64,000 nucleotides of DNA. Origin: Heterodera schachtii. Lineage: Eukaryota; Nematoda; Chromadorea; Rhabditida; Heteroderidae. How positions within the stretch are numbered: the first letter of the stretch is position 1; each line of letters starts with the position of its first letter. A model generated the notes under the pieces. It had not been told where the DNA came from, searched no databases, and saw only the letters and a program-made list of their open reading frames with translations. Below are positions 39,248 through 50,123 of the stretch, piece after piece. Both the position numbers and the translations under genes were made by a program. The stretch lies in NCBI GenBank assembly GCA_023374025.1, contig SIJG01000004.1:1423226-1487225 (forward strand). The letters are read 5' to 3'.

Positions 39248-40842
39248 CTACCCTTTGAAGCACATTTCGCTAAATGGTTTTGGCATTTTTGCTTCTCCGC
39301 CACCAATTGTTTTTGCCTTTAAAATTGAATGCAATTTGCGTTGATTGTCCGCCACATAAAAAACGCCTTCGATTAATTCCAAAAGTTCGGCGTATCGTTT
39401 CGCGCCCGCCGCGTCGCCATGCTGCGCCTGCACAAACTGAAGCAGCGCATCGGCGTAATGTTCGGCCTCATTTTGGAGGAGGCGCCGCGCCGGCGCGGAA
39501 AGTCCATCAAAAGCTGAAATTTTCAAAAATTATTGGCATTTTGTATTTTCACGCCAATGGGAAAGGTTATTTGCATATGCGTATGTATTTGGCTATGACG
39601 ATATGGTGATGAGTCACCTGAATGAGACATGGCAATCGCCCGCAGCAGCAAATACTCCTCAATGGTCGGCTGCACTCTGTTGAAACTTCGCATTGTCCTA
39701 CAGTACACCAAATTGGCCTTTCTGTACAAACAAATTCCGCCCAATTATTCTCCAAATTGCATTTCCAACCTCAACTCGGCACTTCCAAAAAATTCTTCAT
39801 TTTTGTAGAAAATAAAAATTGGGCAAAATCCGTTGGACAATTTGAGTACTGTTTCGGCCTTCCATCGCGAAGAATGGTACCGCTCACAAAGGCCAAGCAG
39901 CGAAACGGCCAAACTGTTCACCAGACGGACCTGAAAAGTGAAGTGACCGGAATACTAATCTGATCAGTCCTCTCAATCACTGGGCCACTGATCACCCCAC
40001 TGATCAGCCCAGTGATCACCCCACTGATCAGCCCAGTGATCGACCCACTGATTAGCCACTGATCAGACCAATGATCGGCTAATAATCAGCCAGTGCTCTG
40101 CCCACCTGATCATCAACTTCCAACATGACGAACACGGGCTGCATTTTGAACAGTTCGACGAAAGTGACAAAGTCCATCTTCAGCAGCGTGAACAGATTGT
40201 CCGTCGTGTGCATTGTCTCTTCGTCCAAAGATGGGACGGGCGTCTTCAGCAGAGAAATAAAAAGCGATGATCGAATTTCGATTTGGTTTTTTAATTGTTA
40301 CAGTGAATTCGTCGAACTCTGACATAAAACTCCGCTCGAATTGGAGCAATTCCTTCAGCGAGTCGAACTGTTCCAGCACGCCCTCGTTGAATGTTCTGAG
40401 CGTGGCATTGAACTTTTGGATTCGCCGTTCGGCAGCGATCAAAGCGGCGATGGTCAAACCGACGGAGACCCATTTGGACGGCACAATGCCAACGGAAACG
40501 CCGGCCGATTGGCGCATTCTCATCCGATCCTCCACAATCGCCACAAAATCGTCGAACGGGTTTTCGGACAGCAGCAGACGCGGCGGAGGCAGCAAAGCGA
40601 ACTGATCGCAAACGCCGCCGAAATGGGCCATTGTCCGTTGCCATAAATTGGCCAAAGAGTCGAAAAATTCCTTGGACTGCGAAAAGGGAAAGAGAGATGA
40701 ATAAAATCTCACTCTCTCCCCCTCCCCCACCCTCTCTCCCTCCCTCCCCCCCCCCCTCTCTCCATCGCATCTCTCTCTCTCCTTTGTCTCCTCCCCCCCC
40801 CCCCCCTCTCACTCCCCTTTCTCTCTCTCTCTTTCTCCCCCG

Positions 40843-40879
<37 letters not shown>

Positions 40880-41046
40880 CTCTCTCTCACTCTCTCCCTC
40901 TCCTCCCCTCTCTCTCCCTCCCCCCCCCCTCTCACTCCCCTCTCTCTCTCTCACTTTCTCTCTCTCTCTCACTCTCTCTCACTCTCTCCCTCTCCTCCCC
41001 TCTCTCTCCCTCCCCCCCCCCCTCTCACTCCCCTCTCTCTCTCTCA

Positions 41047-41084
<38 letters not shown>

Positions 41085-41385
41085 GAACATATTATTTTAA
41101 ATTTATTTATTCAGCCTAAAGCGGCCAAATACCTGCAAAAATGGCTGATTGTGAGATGTTGTTGCCAATTCATTTCCAATCTCTCCGTTTTCTGTTCGTA
41201 TCCTTTGGATGGGCTAAATAAAAAGAGCAAAAGATAAAAAAGAAATTTTAATAAAAAAAATGTACCAGCGAAAATTTTGGAAATTGATATTTGTCCGGTT
41301 CAATTTCGCGAAATTTGTTGAGAAAAAGGGACGGATTGAACAGCAAATTGAGTCCCACGGAGGCAAATTCATCACTTGCGAACAT
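39248..41385 (-). CDS. Nuclear hormone receptor ligand-binding-domain protein, no DNA-binding domain seen
   Basis: Exons on the minus strand give MFASDEFASVGLNLLFNPSL, PIQRIRTENGEIGNEL, then a long helical segment (40679-40310). Next is NLFTLLKMDFVTFVELFKMQ followed by PVFVMLEVDDQ, VRLVNSLAVSLLGLCERYHS, QPTIEEYLLLRAIAMSH, and AFDGLSAPARRLLQNEAEHY with RYAELLELIEGVFYVADNQR. This is the helix 3-5 signature and the 'E..LL.A....A..L....R.LL...Y..AL..Y' H7-H10 pattern of nematode nuclear receptor ligand-binding domains. The first Met sits three bases after a TTTACAG acceptor. No C4 zinc-finger module occurs between it and the next gene at 42150, so the protein may act as a cofactor or dimerisation partner. 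Stop TAG is at 39248-39250. Confidence 0.72.
39965..40105. repeat. Minisatellite at a splice donor in the nuclear-receptor gene
   Basis: Repeats of TGATCAGTGGG/CCCACTGATCA-type units fill most of a 175-bp intron (39931-40105). The exon end plus donor reads GATGATCAG|GTGGGC on the minus strand, closely resembling the unit. Confidence 0.65.
40690..41085. repeat. CT/GA microsatellite with poly-C runs
   Basis: Long imperfect (CT)n with CCCCCCC islands in an intron of the nuclear-receptor gene. A ~90-bp sub-block is duplicated (about 40866-40950 and 40948-41045). Confidence 0.85.
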
Positions 41386-41389
41386 TGGC

Positions 41390-42149
41390 TGTAAAGCAAT
41401 AAATTTACATTTAAAGGTAGAAATAAATTTGTAAAGAAATGATGAGCGTGATGCTTTGTGATGACGACGATGGCATTGGCATTTTGGTGAGAGATAATTG
41501 GCAGAAAATGGCATTTTTGGGGGGAGGGCGGGGGAGAGACCCAATCGAAAAGCAAACATTAGAGACGTGGCTGGAGTGATCATTTAAAAAAAAACATTGG
41601 CATTGGCAGCCTTTTGCGCAGTACTGTTCATTCTGACGATGAGCATGATCAGTGATGTTTATAGTGGTAATTAGAAAAAAAGGGGGGAGGGGAGAGATTG
41701 AGGCGAAAGCGTTCTCAACGAAAAAGTGATGGCAAAAATGTGCCATGGAAGCGGGGGATCAGTGTAATTCAAACATTATGCGCAGCCCCCCCCCCCCCTA
41801 TCTTATGCTCCCCCCCCCCCCTTTCCTCATCCAAATGCTTTTCCCCTTTCCTATTTCTCTGCTCGTCTCTCCTTCCCCCTATTTCTTATTTATTTATTTC
41901 TTTCTCTTCCTTCTCTCTCACCAACCCTTTTTCAAATCATTTAAAACATTAATTAAAATCTTTAATGGTTCAAATAATTATATTTTTTTGGTTAAATGTT
42001 CATTTCTATTTGGCTCCATTTTTATTTGTTCAATTAATTACATTTTTATTTGTTGTTTTTTTCTATGCGTTTTAAATGCTTTTAATGAGTTCGCTAATAG
42101 TCGTCGCTCTTTTCTCGCTTTGATTTGCTTTCCCCCACTTTTTTCTTCT
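41390..42149. other. Spacer between nuclear-receptor and ATPase genes
   Basis: AT-rich, with poly-C runs at 41787-41796 and 41811-41820. No exon was recognised. It includes the ATPase 3'UTR and the promoter of the nuclear-receptor-like gene. Confidence 0.5.
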
Positions 42150-45100
42150 TCAAAAGTACAATTCCCTCTTGGCCCATCCGTTGGGCCAATGGCGAATCCA
42201 AAATCGGCGCATTTCGTCGTAATTGAACAGATACAAAGCGAAGGGCAAAGCGGGGAACCACCAGGCGAACCTTCACTCGTTTTGGGGATTTGAATTATTA
42301 ATTTCTTTGGCATTTCGCCGCCCCATGGCCACTTCAGTCCGTGCATGTTCAGTCCGTGGCTAACGCCCGGCGTATAGGCGAGGAACACGGCGATGGCCGT
42401 CTCAATGAGCAGCGCGAAGTTCAGCGGCCAATTGTCCATGCCCTGCTGGACCAAAGAGTTGCGACGGGTCTTCACGACCAGAAGGTCGGCCCACTGAGTG
42501 ACCACAATGGCGATGAAGAAGGCTGTCTGGCAGGTCGCCTCCAGCACTTTGCGCTGGTCGTAAGTCTGAAAATGGCATGGGACAAAGAAGCGAATTAAAA
42601 AGTATCCATTCTTGGCCATTAATTATCCTTCTTGGACATTAATTACCCCTCTTGGCCATTAATTACCCGTACTTGGCCATGTCTTATCCGTACTTGGCCA
42701 TGACTTATCCATTCTTGGCCATGACTTACCCATCCTTGGCCATGACTTAGCCATCCTTGGCCATTAATTACCCGTACTTGGCCATGTCTTATCCGTTCTT
42801 GGCCATTAATTATCCTTCTTGGCCATTAATTACCCCATTAATTACCCGTACTTGGCCATGTCTTATCCGTTCTTGGCCATGTCTTATCCATTCTTGGCCA
42901 TGACTTACCCATCCTTGGCCATGACTTAGCCATCCTTGGCCATTAATTATCCTTCTTGGCCATTAATTACCCCATTAATTACCCGTACTTGGCCATGTCT
43001 TATCCGTTCTTGGCCATTAATTATCCTTCTTGGCCATTAATTACCCCATTAATTACCCGTACTTGGCCATGTCTTATCCGTACTTGGCCATGACTTATCC
43101 ATTCTTGGCCATGACTTACCCATCCTTGGCCATGACTTAGCCATCCTTGGCCATTAATTATCCGTTCTTGGCCATGTCTTATCCGTTCTTGGCCATTAAT
43201 TATCCTTCTTGGCCATTAATTACCCCATTAATTACCCGTACTTGGCCATGTCTTATCCGTTCTTGGCCATGTCTTATCCATTCTTGGCCATGACTTACCC
43301 ATCCTTGACCATGACTTACCCATTCTTGGCCATAACTGTCTTCCAAATTGTTTACGCCAACGGAGTCCCATTCTTTTCGTAGAAAGAACACTAAAAAACC
43401 ACTTTTTAATTTTTTAAACTAAAATAATGCTTACGTCGCATTGGCATCCATCCGTTATCGGCCATCACCCAAAAGTAAGAGAAAAAGCCGGCCATTCCTC
43501 AAAATTGGGGCGGAAGAAATGATTAATTGCTTCACTTTTTGCATAATTTGTGCCTTGGATAAAGCCAATTTGAAAGTAGGCGAGCGCAAACACTGGGAAA
43601 TTGACAAGCCGTTCCGTCTTTTGCCGCGGGGGCCGTTTCATAATGTCCGATTCAGCCTTTTCGTAGCCAATGGTAATCGATGGGATCTGTCATTAATTAA
43701 TTAAGTGGATTTGACTCCAATTAGTCGTAAATAATTAGGTGGAATTTGCTCCTAATTAGTTTGGCGGACGGACAATGTCAGTGCCCAAATCGATGCAAAG
43801 CATTGTGATGGTGCCGAGCGGAAGGGGCAGGCCGAAAACGATGTAAGCCAAGAAGGGCACCAACTCGGCGAAGTTCTTGCGCAAGACGTAGGCGACTGTC
43901 TTTTTGAAATTGTCAAAAATGCGACGGCCCTCCTCCACTCCGATGATTATTGAACTGATCGGGGGGGGGGGGGGAGGTAAAGCATAAAGCGAGCAAAAGC
44001 ATTGGAGGGAAATTACGCGAAATTGTCATCCAGCAGCACCATGTCAGCCACCAAAAATGAGCAAATCATTAGTCAATTAATGCATCAAAGTGCCACCTGT
44101 TTGCTAACGTCCGACCCGCTTATCCCTGAAAGGTTTTATTGTTTTCGTTTTTAGTCCTTTTGTCCCGTCGTGTCCCTTTGTCCGCTTTTGCTCCCCCCCT
44201 TTGCTCACCCATTGCGATGCCAATGTCCGCCTTTTTCAGTGCCGGTGAGTCATTCACTCCGTCCCCCGTGACCTTAAGCGGAATGACTTTCAGTTTGTCT
44301 TTCTTTGGTCGCCCTTTTGGCCATTTGCTCACCGCCACAATGTGTCCCAACTGTTGAAATGCTTGGACAATGGCCAACTTCTGCTGGGGCGATGTTCTGG
44401 CGAATACAATTTCGCGGTGGTTTCTGATCACGTCGATCAGCTGCTGCTCGTTCATCTCGCGCAGTTCGCTGCCGTGCACAACGATGGCACTCGCTTCTCT
44501 GTGAATGGAGGCGCGGCATTTGGAAAAGCGAATTCGGACGGCGTACTTTGGGTCGACCTGCGAAATGTCGCATTGTTTCCGGATGGCAATGTCCTCCACG
44601 GTTTCCGTTTCGTCCGTCAAAATGCCAACTGCCCGTGCGATCGCTTGCGCAGTGATCGGATGATCGCCTTAAAAGCATTGAAAATGCTCTGATCAATTGA
44701 CTAAATTGGCAGCCAACCCGTGACCATCACAACGTTAATCCCTGCGGAACGAGCTTTGGCAACTGCCGAAGGGACGGAGGCACGGGGCGGATCGATCAGA
44801 GAGACGAGGCCAATGAAGCGGAGACTTGTGCTCGGGAAATTCATCTAAATTCACTTGGGTACCAACCAATCCATATACCGTACTTCCACAAAACGTGCGT
44901 CCTGTACAGTAAGCACTTCCCGCATACAGTACCCTCCCCCCCCCCCCGGCCCATTCGTTTGTTTTGCCTCTTCCGCGTTGAATTCGAAGCCCCGCGGGTA
45001 TTTGTCCTTGTCCAGCCGAAGGTCCGCAAATCCGAGCACTCTTTCGCCCTTCCCGCCCAATTCCAAATAAGCTCTGTTGAAGTCCTCGCGCACTTCCTCG

Positions 45101-48003
45101 TCAAATGGCACCTGAACGTTGTTTTGTTTTGTCCGTTTTGCCTTTCTTTTTTCTTTTCTCACCTCTTTCTCGCCCACCAAAATGGTCGTGCACATGTCCA
45201 CAATTCGTTCGGGTGCCCCCTGAAAAATTGGCAATTGGCCATTGGCAACCCATCGGCACAATGAGTGGCCCACTGACTTTGACCACAATTAAATACTCCT
45301 CCACCCCGTCGTCCGTCTCGTGAATGCTCAGTTGGAATTTGTTTGTCGAATTGAATGGTATTTCCAACAGTTTTGGGTTTCGTTTTCGAATGTTTGGAAT
45401 ATCTCCTGAAAAACAAAAACATTTGCTTTTGTTATTTCTCATCTCATCCAACCGATCATCAGCTCGGTGAAGCGTAGAAGAGCCTGTTCTGAAATGGACC
45501 AATTCAAAGGGAAAGGGCGGGGGAAAAGCGGACGAAAAGCAATTCAATTCGCAGTCCGTCTTCAATTTAATTTCAATTTTCCATTTTCATTTTTTGGCAT
45601 TTCGTTGCCAGTTTTTACCCGAAGGATCGCCAGTGCATTCTCTTCTCAACACGGGAATGTGCGTCTTAAAATGCCATTCGTTCGTTCGTCCAAATGATTT
45701 GCATTTGTTCTTCCACCTGTGCCGGTTTGAACTCAGCTCGGTTGCACAGAATGCTAATTCGCATCAGCGCAAAATAAGCCTCGTCTTTTGGTCCGGTGCT
45801 GGTGAATTGCGAAATGGAAAGCTTAAAAAAGGGGGGGGGGGAATTGGTCTTTTTGAATTCATTGATTGGTCGACTAATTAATCTATTGATTGATGACCCA
45901 TTGATCAGATCAACGATTGTCGATCAACAAAGTGATTGATTGCTTAATTGGTCCCTTCTTTTGCTTAATTGTCCTTCGCTTTGATCACCTGAGTGAGTGT
46001 GTGCGCAATTGATGTGGCACTGCACACTTCGCTGTTTCTGTCGTACCTTTTTGGTTTTATTGGACAACTTTTTTGCCAATTATTTATTACCATAAATGGG
46101 AAACGGTCATCCGATTTTGGGTCAAAGTGCCGGTCTGAATGCATCCGATCAGTTTTTCTGATCATTTTCCTTTTTGTTGCCTTATCCGAGCAAATGGTCG
46201 ACGTCGCCCCCAATGTTTCGACCGCCTCCAAATTCTTCACCAGACAATTTCGACTCGCCATTCGTTTGGCAGCCAACGAAAGACAAACGGTCACTGTGGC
46301 CAAAATGCCTAAAAACAACACAAATTGCCAATTGATATGGTCAAATTCAAATTGTTGGGATTGCTGTGACTCACCCTCTGGCACATTTGCCACGATAATT
46401 CCTTAATTAGGAAATTAAAAATAATTAATCAGAAATAAATTGTCCAACCGATTAAAAATATAACGGCATCGACCCAATAAGTGTGCAGAAACAGCGCAAT
46501 GATGAAAAAGACAAAGCCGAAACAGACGGCCACAATGGTCACCAGGCCGATGAAATTCTCCAATTCTGACAAATTGCCGGAAAAATTCGTATTTCCCACC
46601 GACAAAAAACACCTTTTGCGATTGGCGTTTTGCCCTGCTCCAAATGCGTTGCCAAATGGGCAATTTTTCCGACTGCCTAAACATTAATTGACTATTAATT
46701 AAGGCACCATTACAAGTTCCGCCCATTTGACACTTTTTTGTTGCCCATTTATTTGTGCGTTCGTTCCCTTTTTGAATTTACGCCTTATAAATTACGGTGT
46801 TTTTGCCGGTGTTCACCACAATGCCTTTGGTGGACCCCTCCACGGCGAAGGTCGAATAAAAGGCCATGTTTTTGGACTCCAAAGGGTCGTCGCTGGTGCA
46901 TTCCGCCGATCGGCTCATCGGTTCGCTTTCGCCGGTCAACGACGAATTGTCCACTTTGAAGCCTTGCGACAAAATGATTCCTTCGGGGGGGGGGGGGGGG
47001 GCAATTGTCCATTTGCCAATAATTGGGGGGGGGGCAATTGTCCATTTGGCATAATTATTTTGGGTTTCTTTCCGTCGTTTTCACTTACGAATGTCCGCTG
47101 GCACTCTGTCTCCTCCGTGCACTTCCACAATGTCACCCAACACAATCTTTTCGGTGGCCACTTCTGTCTTTTTTCCGTCGCGGTACACTTGCGCAAAAGT
47201 TGGCACCATATTGGCAAAGGACTCGAGAATTTTGGCACTTTTTCTCTCCTAACGGATGAACAAAAAGGCTAATTAGACAAAAGCGAATTCAAATGATCAG
47301 CCAAAACAATTCATCATTGGTTTAGTGCCGCTTTGCTTAGCCCTCCTCTCACTAATGACCCCTCATTTGCTTGTCCCCCTCCCTAATGATGTCTCCATTA
47401 ATTAGTCTGCCATTAGTGCTTCCCCCTGATTTGCTTTTGCCCCACCTGATAATATTGGAACAGTCCGGTGACCACAACCACAAAAACGAGCACAGAACCG
47501 AGGTAAACGTAGTCGTACGAAGGCCTTTCCGTGGTGAAATAGCCGAAGAAAAAGGCGAAAAAGCTGAGCACCGCGCCGACCCAAAGCAAAAGGGCGAAGC
47601 CGCTCATTTGGGTCTTCGCAATTTTCACCCATTCCGGCACCGTTTTGGGCGGTTCCAATGCGTTTGGGCCGTGCGCCTTCAGCAGTTCCTCCGCTTTTGC
47701 TGAGGTCAGCCCCTGAGGGGTAAAAATAAGCGGCACTTTGCCATCGCTTTTGCCATTTGAAATGCTCACATTTTCCAAGTCCGTGCCGTACTTTTGTGCC
47801 AATTCGTCCATGCTCAGCTTGTGGTCCGTCTGCATTTGGGGCTGCTTTTGATCATTTCCCTTTCTTACCGTCTTCATTTCGTGGTGCAATTTTTTCAAAT
47901 CTGCCGACGAGGGAATCCTTTGGCTTTTGTCGCTTTCCGGTGGCATTAGTCCGCCGCCGCTGGGCCCCGCGGCGCCGCTTTCGGACGGTTTAATTTTTGT
48001 CAT
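42150..48003 (-). CDS. P2C-type ATPase alpha subunit (Na,K/H,K-ATPase family)
   Basis: Cation pump of the plasma membrane. From ATG at 48003 the N-terminus is polar, then [20 protein letters not shown] leads into M1-M2. Later exons give [14 protein letters not shown] (M4 ion site), the phosphorylation motif [49 protein letters not shown] (M5), [11 protein letters not shown] (M6), [15 protein letters not shown], the beta-subunit-binding [11 protein letters not shown] (M7-M8 loop), [17 protein letters not shown] (M8), and a C-terminus ending WAKRELYF (TGA 42150-42152). Phospho-Asp, TGES and DGVND are all intact. M5 has Lys-Asn where Na,K pumps have Ser-Asn, as in H,K-ATPases, and M9 has IETA where Na,K pumps have EETA. 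So EAT-6 orthology is uncertain, and a CATP-type paralogue is more likely. Two introns have GC donors. The intron after SYGQEW holds a large minisatellite. Confidence 0.88.
42604..43319. repeat. Minisatellite built from an exon end plus splice donor
   Basis: About 700 bp of mainly 21-bp units (variants of 20 and 33 bp) carrying TTGGCCAT plus GACTTACCCATCC, GTCTTATCCGTTC or TAATTACCCGTAC. On the minus strand one unit is GTAAGTCAT followed by GGCCAAGAATGG, identical to the true donor and exon end SYGQEW|GTAAGT at 43322-43314. It fills the ATPase intron between the M7-M8 loop exon and the M8 exon. Confidence 0.9.
46135..46180 (-). other. 46-bp GC-AG intron inside the ATPase DKTGT motif
   Basis: TCGGATAAG|GCAACAAAAAGG ... 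ATTCAG|ACCGGCACTTTGACC joins CSDK to TGTLTQ in phase. No GT donor restores the motif. Confidence 0.85.
46677..46783 (-). other. GC-AG intron in the ATPase gene
   Basis: TTTATAAG|GCGTAAATTC to TGTTTAG|GCAGTCGG joins KNTVIYK to [15 protein letters not shown] in phase. A GT two bases further in would break the frame. Confidence 0.7.
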
Positions 48004-48704
48004 TTAATTTTTAATTTGCCAAAAATAGTCAATTTATTGAGTTCTGTCAATTATTTGGACAAATGAAGCAATATAATTACTCTTCTCAATACTCGTTTCT
48101 CTTCTTTCGTTTGTTTCCTCCTTTTACACTCTTTCGGCCGCCCTTTTCGGCCGATCGGCGGTTTCAATTTCAATGGAAACATTTGATCGATCGGAGTGCT
48201 GCGCATTTCTAAGTGCGAATTTTGGTAATTAATTTCCTAATTATGTATTAATTGCTTTTTTTTGGATGGGTCAAAATAATCATTTGTTTGAGTTTTCTCT
48301 TCCTTCGTTTCGTCATCTTCCGTAAATTTTTTTCTTTTTCATCAGTAACAAAATCGTCTTTTGCTTTTGTTCACATTTTGAGTAATTTTAGGATTACAAT
48401 TCTTTCCTATTCTTTTCAATTGACAAATTTTGTTGAAAAATATTTGTTAAATTTAAATTGGTAATTTTAAATATTGAATTTTTCGTATTATAAAATGAAC
48501 ATGGTCAATTTTCATTGGAATAATATGTATGTATATAAATGCATTTTATGACAAATAATTTTATATTTCATTAATACAGGATAACACTTGTTCTTTTCCT
48601 CATTTCATCCGTTCCTCCGATCTTCCATTTGTCCGCTTTTCTTCCGTTTGTCCGCTTTTCCTCATTTCTTCCGTTTGTCCGCTTTTCCTGCCCCTGAGTG
48701 TGCT
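48004..48704. other. ATPase promoter region
   Basis: AT-rich 5' flank of the ATPase gene and 3' flank of the TIL gene. No exon was recognised. Short CCGTTTGTCCGCTTTTC repeats lie near 48610-48690. Confidence 0.5.
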
Positions 48705-49140
48705 TCATTTGGTGCCGTTTTGGTCTTTCGTCGCCATTTCCGCGCACTTTTCCTTCGTCCAACATTCGCCGCCGCCGCCGCCCTTCCCAAAGTGCCGAAT
48801 TCCGCTCGCACAAACGCACCCCGGGAAACAGCGCAACGAAAAGCAATTGCCCCGCGCACTGTCAGGCGACAGAACGTCTGCGCAATTCTTTTCACCACAT
48901 ACCGGCCGACAATCGGTGCGAATCTCTCCCGCGGGGCAATTCCCTGGGGGTTAATTAATTAGTTAATTACGCAATTAATGGGCAGACAGTGACAAAATGC
49001 CTTTTTGGGCACAATGGCACCAATAAAACATCGTTTAACGACAAAATGAATAATGAATAATTACCAATTTGATCATTTGTTGGCGCATTCGCTGCTAATT
49101 TTACAGCAATGAATAAAAGCGAAATTGGCAAAAGGTTCAT
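48705..49140 (-). CDS. Secreted TIL-domain (trypsin-inhibitor-like) protein
   Basis: A two-exon gene whose exons are too short to stand out as open frames. Exon 1 (ATG 49140-49138) encodes MNLLPISLLFIAVKLAANA, a textbook signal peptide, then PTNDQI and a GTAATT donor. Exon 2 starts after CCCCCAG near 48950 and continues in phase. It reads NCPAGEIRTDCRPVCGEKNC, ..., GNCFSLRCFPGCVCASGIRH, ..., GECWTKEKC, with stop TGA at 48705-48707. The mature part has ten cysteines in the order and spacing of the TIL fold, including the GCVC hallmark. The CFSLRC segment between Cys5 and Cys6 is where family members carry the reactive bond, so a serine protease inhibitor of trypsin- or chymotrypsin-like enzymes is expected. 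Length is about 110 residues. Neighbouring genes also encode secreted proteins. Confidence 0.82.
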
Positions 49141-50123
49141 TTTGTTGGTTAATTTGTCTGCTTAAATTGTTGACTTTTTCATGAAATAAAAGGAAAAAAA
49201 GAGAAATATTTGCGCGAAAGAATTGCCATAAACAAAAAGCCAATTAAATAATTGATAATTAATTAATTAATTAATAAAAATAAAAATCGTAAATATTCAT
49301 TTGTTGGATAAAATGGAAATGCTAAAATTGTTCAAATAAATACGGCTCGGCTTTCCTTCATCTTCCGTCGATCGATGCTCAATTAAAAGCTTTCCCCGAC
49401 CATTAGCTGTTTTTGTATCGCCGGAGAAACGGAGAAATTGCCCTTTGGTCCCTTTGATTTGCAAATAATCGAAAAAACAAAATTTTAAAAATATTTGAAA
49501 AATAAAATTTGACTCCTTGGAAATGTTTTTGTTTTGGTCCATTTTTGGACTTTCGTCGTCAAGGAAACTGTTTATTACAATTTTTACAAAATTGTTTATG
49601 ATTTATTTTTTTATAAAGTTGAATAAACGCCCTTTTGAGTGCCAAGAAATGGAAGTTTTTGCTGACAAATTAATGACAAATGAATGAATTTGCATCGGCG
49701 GCGATCGGTGCTCGACCAAAGATCGTTCGGTGTTTCTGCGAACTTTGTTAATTTGCATTATTAATTTTGCTCATTAACAAAAATAGTTTTTATATTTTTC
49801 CTCAAATTTTATCATTTAATTGCTTTTTACTTTTTATTTTTTAAAAACCAATTTTTTATTAGTTTGTGTAAATGATTACAATTGTGCGTTCAATTCCAAT
49901 TCCCCCCCCCCCCCCCCCCCCTCCGTTAATGATAATGGGTTTTCCCGCAAATTCCCCTTTGAATGCCCCCTCTGTTTGCCCCCCCCCCCTCCCCATCCGT
50001 TCATTTCCCCCCCCCCCCCCCCTAAATGTTTTTTCAATCATTTTCCCCCGTTTTTCTCCCTCTTTTTCCCTTCTTTTTTGCCCATTTTCCCATTTTCGCT
50101 GCTTCTTCCTCCCAAAATGTCAG
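49141..50123. other. AT-rich spacer with poly-C tracts
   Basis: Intergenic plus, probably, the unidentified first exon or signal peptide of the lectin gene. Poly-C runs of 12-18 bases are at 49904-49921, 49981-49990 and 50009-50022. Confidence 0.5.

Noticed and set aside
40291..41086. Long open frames rich in Arg/Glu (minus) or Ser/Leu/Pro (plus)
   Set aside because: They are translations of the CT/GA microsatellite and poly-C runs. The real nuclear-receptor exon overlaps only the part below about 40680.
42600..43340. CRISPR-like array
   Set aside because: The ~21-bp units are contiguous with no spacers, lie in a eukaryotic intron and match the adjacent exon end.
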